Below, in pieces: positions 7,247 to 13,024 of a DNA stretch of 13,152 nucleotides. The translations under genes and the position numbers were made by a program. Location: NCBI GenBank assembly GCA_934254755.1, contig CAKQMM010000012.1, forward strand, positions 1 through 13,152. Reading direction: 5' to 3'. Under the pieces are notes generated by a model that searched no databases, was not told the origin of the DNA, and saw only the letters and a list, made by a program, of their open reading frames with translations. The stretch is from an uncultured Clostridia bacterium (GTDB lineage: Bacteria > Bacillota > Clostridia > Christensenellales > Borkfalkiaceae). The first letter of the stretch is position 1, and every line of letters begins with the position of its first letter.

Positions 7247-8293
7247 TTAATTTTCATAAAACGTATCGTCCACCCAGTATCCTATCGAATTACCGTCGGA
7301 ATCGTACTCTCTGTCGCCAACTCTGTATCCCGTCGAATTGCCGTCGGAATCGTAATGCCTGTCGCCTACGTCATATCCCACGCAAGAACCGTCGTTGTCG
7401 TAATATCGGTCGTCTATGCTATAACCGAGAGAATTACCGTCTCCGTCATAATATCTTCGGCTTGTGACGGAAGAATAATAACCGCCCTCTTCGTTTGATT
7501 CGTCATCAGCGTAAGACGAACTGTCGCTGTAAGACGAATTATCGCTATAAGAGCTTGTTGAGACGTTAGCCCGTTTTATTTCCTCAAATTCTTTGTGTAA
7601 ATCATAGCTGTTCGCTAATGAAGTTTTACCGGAATACGACGAAGAATACGACCCGCCGGACGAGCCGTAATAACAATCTTCTTCGCCGCGACAAGTCCAG
7701 ACGGGAACGCATATTCCGATGCAAACAGCAAGTCCTATAAGCGGATAAATAAAACAACTGAACATTCCCGCTAAATACGCAAGAATAAAAATCGAATAAC
7801 GTCTTAACCCTCTGCGAAAGCACGATACAACGGCGGTAATTACGATTGTTAGCGTTTCCAAGAACTCCAACGCCCATATCATACTCGTCGCATGGAATTC
7901 ATAATCGTCCGCCGCAAGTCTCGAAAACTGCATTATAGCCTTTAGTGCAAAAAGCCCAATTATTCCCGCAACGCTAACAATAGTAAGAATAACCCCGGCG
8001 GTCATTGTATCGTCATCAAGAAACATCCCTGCAAGATAACCGACATAGCACGCCGCAATTATCGCCGTAACAAGCCCGATATTTTTAAAAAAGAAATTGT
8101 TATCTCTTCCTCCACCGATAAACGTGTCTATTATCATCGCGAAAAAATTTTCGCTTTTGAGCTCGAGAAAGCTGTTGAATTTTTCCGCCGCGTTAAAGTT
8201 GTGCGTCGTGAGAAAAATCGTCGCCGCGACAAGCAAAGTCGCCAGTGCCGTGTTGAACGCAAATTTAACTTTTTGCGAAGTCGAATAAAACAT
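7247..8293 (-). CDS. Polytopic membrane protein with C-terminal 16-residue repeats
   Basis: A 348-residue protein of unrecognised function. The N-terminal 200 residues contain about five or six hydrophobic segments (about 10-30, 71-92, 96-121, 136-158, 165-198). Then comes a Ser/Tyr/Asp-rich hydrophilic stretch (about 205-265, with SSYSDNSSYSDSSSYADD). Four tandem 16-residue repeats follow at 280-343 with the pattern R-x-Y-D-x-D-G-N-S-x-G-Y-x-x-x-D, and a fifth begins as the protein ends. The Asp/Gly-rich repeat units could bind calcium or a surface ligand, which is inference. The ATG at 8293 has AAAGGAGG eight bases upstream, among the strongest sites in the window. It directly follows the stop of a small ORF in the same frame and is served by a near-consensus promoter at 8475-8503. 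No clear terminator follows it. Confidence 0.85.
   Translation of the reverse strand: MFYSTSQKVKFAFNTALATLLVAATIFLTTHNFNAAEKFNSFLELKSENFFAMIIDTFIGGGRDNNFFFKNIGLVTAIIAACYVGYLAGMFLDDDTMTAGVILTIVSVAGIIGLFALKAIMQFSRLAADDYEFHATSMIWALEFLETLTIVITAVVSCFRRGLRRYSIFILAYLAGMFSCFIYPLIGLAVCIGICVPVWTCRGEEDCYYGSSGGSYSSSYSGKTSLANSYDLHKEFEEIKRANVSTSSYSDNSSYSDSSSYADDESNEEGGYYSSVTSRRYYDGDGNSLGYSIDDRYYDNDGSCVGYDVGDRHYDSDGNSTGYRVGDREYDSDGNSIGYWVDDTFYEN
7265..7456 (-). repeat. Four tandem 48-bp coding repeats
   Basis: These 192 bases encode four consecutive 16-residue units (RYYDGDGNSLGYSIDD, RYYDNDGSCVGYDVGD, RHYDSDGNSTGYRVGD, REYDSDGNSIGYWVDD). The DNA copies are diverged, mainly at third positions, while the protein pattern is kept, which points to selection on the protein rather than a fresh duplication. 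Copy number could vary between strains. Confidence 0.85.
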
Positions 8294-8452
8294 CTACTTA
8301 TCCTCCTTTCTTAGACTGTTACCCTGTTTGGGGAACTTATCGGCGAAGTTTTTTAACTTTTCACATTTTTCAGGACACCTGTCAGGGAATGGATACGCCG
8401 AGTATTTGAATAAGTTATAAATCGCCGTATAGTTTATTTTTAGTTTTTTCAA
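8294..8452 (-). CDS. Candidate 52-residue small protein ahead of the membrane protein gene
   Basis: A frame opened by a TTG at 8452 runs 52 codons to a TAG at 8296-8294 that is immediately followed, in the same frame, by the ATG of the membrane protein. The deduced peptide is hydrophilic and Lys/Pro-rich, with YSAYPFPDRCPEKCEKLKN in the middle (a CxxxC pair) and a charged end (SLRKEDK). Its amino-acid make-up looks like a protein rather than random DNA. Translational coupling to the next gene is likely if it is translated, because the strong AAAGGAGG lies in its last codons. Weak points: TTG is the only start option after a TGA, and GAGAG sits directly against it instead of at normal spacing. 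No homologue is recognised. It begins about 20 bases after the predicted transcription start. Confidence 0.42.
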   Translation of the reverse strand: MKKLKINYTAIYNLFKYSAYPFPDRCPEKCEKLKNFADKFPKQGNSLRKEDK

Positions 8453-8474
8453 CTCTCAATTTGTTTTCACGTCA

Positions 8475-8503
8475 ATTATAGAACACTCCTCAGCTTTTTT
8501 CAA
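8475..8503 (-). promoter_or_regulatory. Near-consensus sigma-70-type promoter for the small ORF and membrane gene
   Basis: On the minus strand TTGAAA (8503-8498), a 17-base spacer and a perfect TATAAT (8480-8475) are followed by the small ORF at 8452 and the membrane gene at 8293. It lies just downstream of a strong terminator, so this is a cleanly isolated transcription unit. Confidence 0.82.
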
Positions 8504-8513
8504 CACTTTACAG

Positions 8514-8555
8514 CGATAAAAAAACGCACGATAGCAAAAATGCTTCGTGCGTTTT
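8514..8555 (-). terminator. Strong rho-independent terminator
   Basis: The arms 8521-8536 and 8541-8555 (AACGCACGA.AGCA type) form a 15-bp stem with one bulged base and a four-base loop; on the minus strand it ends in seven T's. It closes the transcript coming from the DUF4238 remnant and insulates it from the next promoter. On the plus strand it also ends in four T's. Confidence 0.85.
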
Positions 8556-8751
8556 GCGCATGCGACAAAATTTAGTTTTCAGAGGGAATTCAATAGGCTC
8601 AGATAAACCGCTTTTTTATTACTGTTCACGCACCGAATTCGGTACAAAACACGAACGACGCGCTTGTCAACAAAAAAAGACGGTAAAAACCCCGCACTTT
8701 TTGCACAATCCATATTAAAAATTTTATAATCACGGTATTTATCGCCACTCT

Positions 8752-8945
8752 TTATCTATTGTATAACGATGAAGCATACATATCAAAATTCATAAATATG
8801 CTTCTATAACTACGTTTTTCAAAAACTTCTTTTTCTATATCCCAATAAAAAACTTGCCCTTTATTATCAAGGAGATTTTTAAAATAAATTGCGGAATATA
8901 GTGATGTATTTTTGCTTCTGACATTCTACTTCCGATACGCTTCAT
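8752..8945 (-). pseudogene. Truncated, frameshifted DUF4238 gene remnant
   Basis: From the ATG at 8945 (or the better-placed ATG at 8924, preceded by GGAAG) the frame reads MSEAKIHHYIPQFIL. It then needs a one-base shift in a run of five A's near 8877-8880 to continue as NLLDNKGQVFYWDIEKEVFE up to MYASSLYNR and a TAA at 8754-8752. HHYIPQF followed by a KN...DNKGQVFYWD segment is the characteristic beginning of DUF4238 proteins, which are normally about 250-300 residues and are often found in accessory or defence regions. Only about 60 codons remain and no more of the family is seen in other frames. Its promoter and a terminator are intact. The family assignment rests on the N-terminal motif alone. 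Confidence 0.6.
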
Positions 8946-9005
8946 TGTAACCCCTTTATAACCCCTTTATTAAAATTTGTCAAGGGGGTTACAGCGGGTT
9001 ATAAA
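8946..9005 (-). promoter_or_regulatory. Promoter with overlapping inverted and direct repeats
   Basis: On the minus strand TTGACA (8984-8979), a 17-base spacer and TATAAA (8960-8955) form a good promoter that reads into the DUF4238 remnant; the start point would fall almost on the first ATG. The promoter is framed by TGTAACCCC (8946-8954) and its complement GGGGTTACA (8985-8993). A second pair, TTTATAACCC (8955-8964) and GGGTTATAAA (8996-9005), is interleaved, and AACCCCTTTAT is directly repeated at 8949-8959 and 8960-8970. This dense pattern indicates a regulated operator. Confidence 0.7.
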
Positions 9006-9009
9006 ACTA

Positions 9010-9554
9010 CTTTTTGGAATTACAATAGATATGAGACGAGAAGAATAAAAAAGATAGCGAAAAGATTCTCATTATGTTAAAGTTTAAGTACCCACCAAAA
9101 ACTTTAAGGAAAACCTATCGCTATCATGAATACTTTAACACAAAAACTCTGCTTTCGTCAATCGGTTGTACTTTATTCTCAAAGAAATTCCGTATTTTCC
9201 GCGATTCGTAAATTCGGAATTTCGCGAGCAACCGTTTACCGATGGCGTAAAATGTACGACGGAACCCTTAATTCTCTTGTCGAACAGTCTCGCCGCCCGT
9301 TTACGCCGAGACATAACGGCAAAATTGAGCGGTCGCACAGAAAAGATAACGAATACTTCTATGCTACTCATAAATTCTACTCTTTCAACGACTTTTCAAA
9401 ACAACTTGCCGTACGACTTAAACGCTACAATTCTTTTCTTATGCGTCCCCTTGCCCGGAAATCCCCTAAACAATACGTTTCCGACTACTTAAATCTCGGG
9501 CTTATACATAGTTGATTTTTTTAAAATCTGTCTCTTATGTTTGACAAACCTACA
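9010..9554 (+). mobile_element. Internally deleted IS481-like insertion sequence (limits approximate)
   Basis: The transposase remnant at 9126-9515 is followed by a typical element end, TGTTTGACAAACCTACA, finishing at 9554. The left end is uncertain: no good copy of the complementary terminal repeat was found, but ATATGAGACGAGA near 9029-9041 resembles the inner part of the right end (ATAAGAGACAGA on the reverse strand). GATAGCG (9053-9059) and CGCTATC (9119-9125), plus TTAAAGTTT (9077-9085) and AAACTTTAA (9099-9107), form nested inverted repeats before the gene. The element is about half the length of an intact one. Confidence 0.6.
9126..9515 (+). pseudogene. IS481-like transposase with in-frame internal deletion
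   Basis: The 129-residue frame joins the two ends of an integrase-type transposase. Residues 1-58 are the N-terminal helix-turn-helix part (FGISRATVYRWRKMYDGTLN, then SLVEQSRRP). From residue 59 it continues directly with the end of the catalytic domain, TPRHNGKIERSHRKDNE, which includes the final glutamate of the DDE triad, and the usual C-terminal KFYSFNDFSKQL...MRPLARKSPKQYV segment. Intact relatives have roughly 300 residues; about 170-200 residues, including both catalytic aspartates, are missing although the frame is kept. The likely joint is at an arginine-proline that occurs in both original regions. It cannot transpose by itself but might be mobilised by an intact copy. Confidence 0.8.
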
Positions 9555-9642
9555 TTAAATTTTCTTTATTGGTATAAACTTGTAGGATTACAAATCGTCG
9601 ACGGGAAATTTATCCGAATTTTTTTATTGTTTTCACTCCTTT
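9555..9642. other. Gap after the GH92 gene with an orphan ribosome binding site
   Basis: Reading on the minus strand, AAAAGGAG (9643-9636 region) sits directly after the GH92 stop codon, as if another gene of the operon should start near 9627. The candidate GTG at 9636 is followed by only eight codons (VKTIKKFG) before a stop, and the element end lies 70 bases further on. It looks like the beginning of a lost downstream gene. Confidence 0.4.
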
Positions 9643-11673
9643 TTATTTAGTAAAAAAAATCAATTTTCCACCGGCATTTATCATATCGACCGATATTTTA
9701 TACCCGTATATAACGTTCCCGTTAAATAAAATCTCGGAAACGTTATCTCCGTCGCCTTCTTTTTCTATATAGAGAACATTTCCCGTTGATAATTTTAACG
9801 TCGTTTTTTTTGCCTTTGGTATTCCTAAAAAGAAACTATTTTGACCGCTTATCGGAAAAATTCCTAAAAAGTTCCACATATAACAACTTGACAGTCCACC
9901 GCTGTCGTTATTACCGGGCAACCCCTCTCTGCCGCGCTTAAAACAGTTATCTATACACTCTTTAATTATCGTCTCAAGTTTTTGCCTTTTATTTACGTAA
10001 TGATAAAAATAGGGGGATTCCATATCCGTTTCGTTATTAAAACCTTCAAAACGGTTTATTTTTTTACCGTTACAGTCAAACGCAAAAAATTTATCTAGTT
10101 GATTTTCTACGTTTTTTTCACCGCCCCCGATCTTTATCCTTTCATCAACGTCTCTTACGAACCGAAATGAATAATTCCATTCGTTTCCCTCATAATAATC
10201 GCTATCTCTGCGCAATAAGCCGTTTTCTTCAAACGTTTCAAAGTATTTATCCTTGAATTTATCGAAGAAAAACTTATATTCTTGTAAATTTAATTCTTCT
10301 GCGATTTCGGACATTGACTGACAAGCCATACAAAGGTCGTTTTTCTTTGTTACGTTCAAATTATCGAAGTCATTTGAATAATGCCTGATTTCACTTGCGG
10401 TAACTTTCATTAACTTAAGAATTTCCCCGTCTTCAATTAAATTTCTTCGATACGCATCATATAAAACAAAACAACCTAAACAACACGCTTGCTGAACCTC
10501 GACGGAAAAGTTATCCGATAACAACAGGGCATTAAACAATTTATCGTTTTGCTCCCCAAACTTCAAAAGCGTTTTTACAATATTTTTTCCGATATCGTTA
10601 TAAAGAGTAAAAACTAACGGAAGTTGAGTTTTATACATGTCCCACATTGTTGCAAAATCGAAACAAAAACCTTCGTGTTCCCATAAAAAACTTTCTTCTC
10701 GCCAAAAGCACGGCTTAATTAAAGAATGATAAAAATTTGAATAGAATATTTCTTCATCTTCTCTTTTTATTCCTTCTATCTCGATACTGTCCAACCTTTT
10801 ATTCCATTCCGCTCGGGCGTCATTACGCGTAGAGTTAAAATTCGCCGATTTATAAACGGTTTCTTTTGCACGTTTTTCACTCGAAAACGAAAATGCGACC
10901 GTAAGAAACATTTCAGTGCTTTTCGAATAGATTTTTACACCGTATCTTTTTTTTGTCTTGGTAATTTCAACATGTTTTTCAACGGTTTTTCCCCCATCGA
11001 TTACTATTTCGGCTACATCTTTTTCATTGCAACTTTTTATATAAAAATACAATTTTACGCCTTGATGAACGCAATAGCCGCCAACTTCACCGTTATCATA
11101 AACGTTTATTTCGCTCCCATCGGAAAAATCAAATATCCTTTTATCGTTTCTAAACAACCCGTCGTTTCCGATATCGATATAACAGTTTATATTTCGCTTT
11201 TCATTCGATTTATAATGGTGAATAGCATATTTTTCACCGACTGTTATCTCACAAAAAATATTTTCCTTTATTAATCTGCAAGAATAATAACCGGGGCTTG
11301 CGCTTTCACTATCAATCGCTCTTAATTTAAACGGATTTTTTTTTGACACTAACGGTATGCTTAAAAAATAGTTATAATAAAAACCTATTGCCCCTGTCCC
11401 GCTATGAGTAAAGTGAGAGAAACCTATTATTTTATTTCCTTTGAAAAGTTTTTTAGGGCGACTTCCGCAATTTAATCTAAGATTACCGTATCCCGCCGAA
11501 TAACCGCCACTATAGGGAGAACACGCTACTCCGCCAAAAGGCAAACTTGCTGCAGGCGACGTGTTACCTGCTTTTCCCTTAAACATATTCCACTCATGAC
11601 TTAAATTTCGCCTGTTTGTAATAATCGACCTTCCGCAACCTTGAAAAACGTTTACTTTTTCTGAATTGTTCAT
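9643..11673 (-). CDS. GH92-type alpha-mannosidase, divergent, cytoplasmic
   Basis: A 676-residue protein, slightly short for the GH92 family (usually over 700). Family landmarks appear in order: ASLPFGGVACSPYSGGY (42-58), FSHFTHSGTG (85-94), MWDMYKTQLPL (343-353), YYEGNEWNYSFRFVRDVDE (493-511), GFNNETDMESPYFYHY (544-559) and GLPGNNDSGGLSSCYMWNFL (584-603). GH92 enzymes are calcium-dependent exo-alpha-mannosidases. The expected acid glutamate (E548) and an aspartate of the GNxD motif (D590) are present, whereas N589 stands where relatives have Asp or Glu. Residues about 380-410, normally a conserved active-site loop, match poorly. No signal peptide is present, unlike secreted Bacteroidetes enzymes. 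GAGAG precedes the ATG. The gene faces away from an AraC regulator, its probable controller. Substrate and activity are inference. Confidence 0.88.
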   Translation of the reverse strand: MNNSEKVNVFQGCGRSIITNRRNLSHEWNMFKGKAGNTSPAASLPFGGVACSPYSGGYSAGYGNLRLNCGSRPKKLFKGNKIIGFSHFTHSGTGAIGFYYNYFLSIPLVSKKNPFKLRAIDSESASPGYYSCRLIKENIFCEITVGEKYAIHHYKSNEKRNINCYIDIGNDGLFRNDKRIFDFSDGSEINVYDNGEVGGYCVHQGVKLYFYIKSCNEKDVAEIVIDGGKTVEKHVEITKTKKRYGVKIYSKSTEMFLTVAFSFSSEKRAKETVYKSANFNSTRNDARAEWNKRLDSIEIEGIKREDEEIFYSNFYHSLIKPCFWREESFLWEHEGFCFDFATMWDMYKTQLPLVFTLYNDIGKNIVKTLLKFGEQNDKLFNALLLSDNFSVEVQQACCLGCFVLYDAYRRNLIEDGEILKLMKVTASEIRHYSNDFDNLNVTKKNDLCMACQSMSEIAEELNLQEYKFFFDKFKDKYFETFEENGLLRRDSDYYEGNEWNYSFRFVRDVDERIKIGGGEKNVENQLDKFFAFDCNGKKINRFEGFNNETDMESPYFYHYVNKRQKLETIIKECIDNCFKRGREGLPGNNDSGGLSSCYMWNFLGIFPISGQNSFFLGIPKAKKTTLKLSTGNVLYIEKEGDGDNVSEILFNGNVIYGYKISVDMINAGGKLIFFTK

Positions 11674-11725
11674 TGTAACTCTCTTGTTTTTTTTATTTCT
11701 TTCAGTTTAACATCAAACATGACCT

Positions 11726-11755
11726 TTGACTTATAATTTTTTGTTTTATTATAAT
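11726..11755 (+). promoter_or_regulatory. Possible upstream second promoter of the right AraC gene
   Basis: TTGACT (11726-11731), an 18-base spacer and TATAAT (11750-11755) form a plausible second plus-strand promoter upstream of the stronger one. The same AT-rich stretch gives a minus-strand TATAAT at 11753-11748 that could serve the GH92 gene, but its -35 (GACAAA at 11776-11771) is poor. Confidence 0.4.
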
Positions 11756-11773
11756 GTTTTTTTATCCTATTTT

Positions 11774-11787
11774 GTCTACATGTTGAC
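11774..11787. promoter_or_regulatory. Operator-like palindrome between the divergent genes
   Basis: GTCTACATGTTGAC is a 14-bp palindrome with only one mismatched pair, centred on ACATGT. It overlaps the -35 of the AraC promoter and the weak -35 of the GH92 promoter, so a bound protein could control both directions. Autoregulation by the adjacent AraC protein is an attractive inference. Confidence 0.5.
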
Positions 11788-11811
11788 ATTTTTGGTGTAA
11801 ATTATTATAAT
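11783..11811 (+). promoter_or_regulatory. Consensus promoter of the right AraC gene
   Basis: TTGACA (11783-11788), exactly 17 bases, and TATAAT (11806-11811) match the housekeeping consensus perfectly. The predicted start is near 11818, giving a leader of about 55 bases before the ATG at 11874. Confidence 0.85.
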
Positions 11812-11873
11812 ATTTTACGCAAATCGCTCTACAAACAGTAATTCGGATTATTTCACATGGAGAGATTTTTTGT

Positions 11874-12731
11874 ATGGCTAAAACAAATTATAAGAACGTC
11901 GTAATAAAAACCCTTGCTGAAAAATTCAAAAACCCAAACATAAATATATATTATCACGTTTGGGCTGACGGATACACGGAGTTACATTCTCACGAGTATT
12001 TTGAAATGTTTTTTATTACTAAAGGAAAAATAGAACATTTGTTTAACGAACAACTTTCCATATTGGATGAAAATTCATTGTGCTTAATTAAACCGGGCGA
12101 TGTTCATCAGTTTTTCCCTTACGATAACGAAAAATCGTCGTTTATTAATATTTGTATTCATCCCGCCTTTTTCCGTACTCTTTGCTCAATTATAGACCCT
12201 GTTTTACATCAAGAAATCACTTCAGCCAACGAACTTCCAACATACAAATTGAGCAGTAGCGAAATAAAGTATGCTACTTCACATATATACCTGAGCCGTT
12301 ACACTTTTAACCACACTTCAAGCGTGGAAGATCAACCCGTAACCACCGCAATCGTTGTAAATTTTCTATTATATTTCAGTTATTTGTTTAAATCTAAATC
12401 AAATTACCCTGAATGGTTTTCAAAATTTATTAAAACAATAAGTAATCCGAACTATTTTTCAAAGCCATTAACCGACTTAAGAAAAGAATCCGGATACTCA
12501 TCTTCAGCGCTAAACAATTATTTTAAACTGTATACAGGTAAAACTTTGATTTCTTATATGATAGAATTAAAAATCAATTATGCATGTTCTTTATTGCGTT
12601 CAACAAATTTTACAGTTCTCGAAATAGCAATGATGGCTTCATTTAATAATTTGAGCAACTTTAATATGACATTTAAGAAAATAACAGGGAAAACCCCGTC
12701 CGAATATAAAAAACAATATCATCTTTCATAA
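11874..12731 (+). CDS. AraC-family transcriptional regulator, divergent from GH92
   Basis: A 285-residue AraC/XylS protein. The N-terminal cupin-like sensor domain has HVWADGYTELHSHEYFEMFF (28-47) with His38/His40, and LIKPGDVHQF (71-80). The DNA-binding end has a first helix-turn-helix at about 197-218 (LTDLRKESGYSSSALNNYFK) and a second at about 246-268 (VLEIAMMASFNNLSNFNMTF), closing with KKITGKTPSEYKK. GGAGAG precedes the ATG by nine bases, a slightly long spacing. It is transcribed away from the GH92 gene from a perfect consensus promoter overlapped by a palindrome, so it probably senses a sugar and controls the mannosidase gene; that role is inference. Its AT-rich composition matches GH92, suggesting the two moved together, and differs from the GC-richer AraC gene at the left. 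Confidence 0.93.
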   Translation: MAKTNYKNVVIKTLAEKFKNPNINIYYHVWADGYTELHSHEYFEMFFITKGKIEHLFNEQLSILDENSLCLIKPGDVHQFFPYDNEKSSFINICIHPAFFRTLCSIIDPVLHQEITSANELPTYKLSSSEIKYATSHIYLSRYTFNHTSSVEDQPVTTAIVVNFLLYFSYLFKSKSNYPEWFSKFIKTISNPNYFSKPLTDLRKESGYSSSALNNYFKLYTGKTLISYMIELKINYACSLLRSTNFTVLEIAMMASFNNLSNFNMTFKKITGKTPSEYKKQYHLS

Positions 12732-12824
12732 ATCTAGCATAAAACGCCAACTTAACTGCAATTCACGCCAACTTGATTTTAGTATAACACATTTTCTATT
12801 TTTTCAATAATTCTCCACTCGCAC

Positions 12825-12861
12825 AAAAAAGACCGAGCAACGGGGTCTCCGCTACTCGGTC
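12825..12861 (-). terminator. Rho-independent terminator for a minus-strand transcript
   Basis: On the minus strand GACCGAGTAGCGG, a five-base loop and CCGTTGCTCGGTC (with two G-U pairs) run straight into TTTTTT. On the plus strand the same bases give mismatches and no T-tract, so the direction is clear. Confidence 0.85.
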
Positions 12862-12886
12862 AAATGATTTTCTATGGAATTGCTCA

Positions 12887-12905
12887 AAAATGGGCGAAAA
12901 TGCCC
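12887..12905 (-). terminator. Small hairpin with T-tract
   Basis: On the minus strand GGGC, ATTTTC, GCCC is followed by ATTTTTG. The stem is only four pairs, so it is a weak terminator upstream of the strong one at 12825. Confidence 0.35.
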
Positions 12906-12915
12906 TTAAAAATTC

Positions 12916-12950
12916 AAAAATAGCGGTCTATAAGAAAAGACTTATAAACC
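12916..12950 (-). terminator. Hairpin with T-tract, possible terminator
   Basis: GGTTTATAAG and CTTATAGACC (minus strand) pair over ten positions, nine as Watson-Crick pairs, across a six-base loop, followed four bases later by TTTTT. The stem is AT-rich, so it is weaker than the one at 12825. Confidence 0.4.
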
Positions 12951-13024
12951 ACTACACTTGAGTATGCGACAAAATCTCGTTTTTGAGCCGATTTTCGATA
13001 GTGTGTCGAACGATTTCAGTCTTT

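Larger units (their letters stand above)
12732..13024. other. Non-coding interval with stacked hairpins
   Basis: No supported gene is seen here. After the AraC stop there are two copies of CGCCAACTT (near 12747 and 12768), a minus-strand TATACT (12786-12781) with a badly spaced TTGAAA, and then the series of hairpins listed separately. The arrangement indicates the end of a transcript entering from the right on the minus strand, converging with the AraC gene. Confidence 0.5.

Noticed and set aside
7265..7456. Regular 48-bp repeats considered as a CRISPR-like array
   Set aside because: There are no unique spacers; the repeats are contiguous, in frame and encode a conserved 16-residue pattern.
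7626..7877. 83-codon minus-strand ORF inside the membrane protein gene
   Set aside because: It is an overlapping frame of a gene with clear membrane segments and repeats and has no start signal of its own.
8579..8755. 58-codon open frame on the minus strand after the DUF4238 remnant
   Set aside because: Only an internal ATG without a ribosome binding site is available, and the peptide matches no family I know.
9135..9492. Other-frame ORFs over the transposase remnant (78 codons minus, 108 codons plus)
   Set aside because: The frame at 9126-9515 has recognisable HTH and catalytic-end motifs; the other two are shadows.
9537..9650. 37-residue plus-strand ORF starting in the insertion-sequence end
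   Set aside because: It begins within the element's terminal sequence, has no ribosome binding site and crosses the GH92 stop on the other strand; probably chance.
12781..12807. Minus-strand promoter antisense to the right AraC gene
   Set aside because: TTGAAA and TATACT are only 15 bases apart in AT-rich DNA, so the pair is likely chance.
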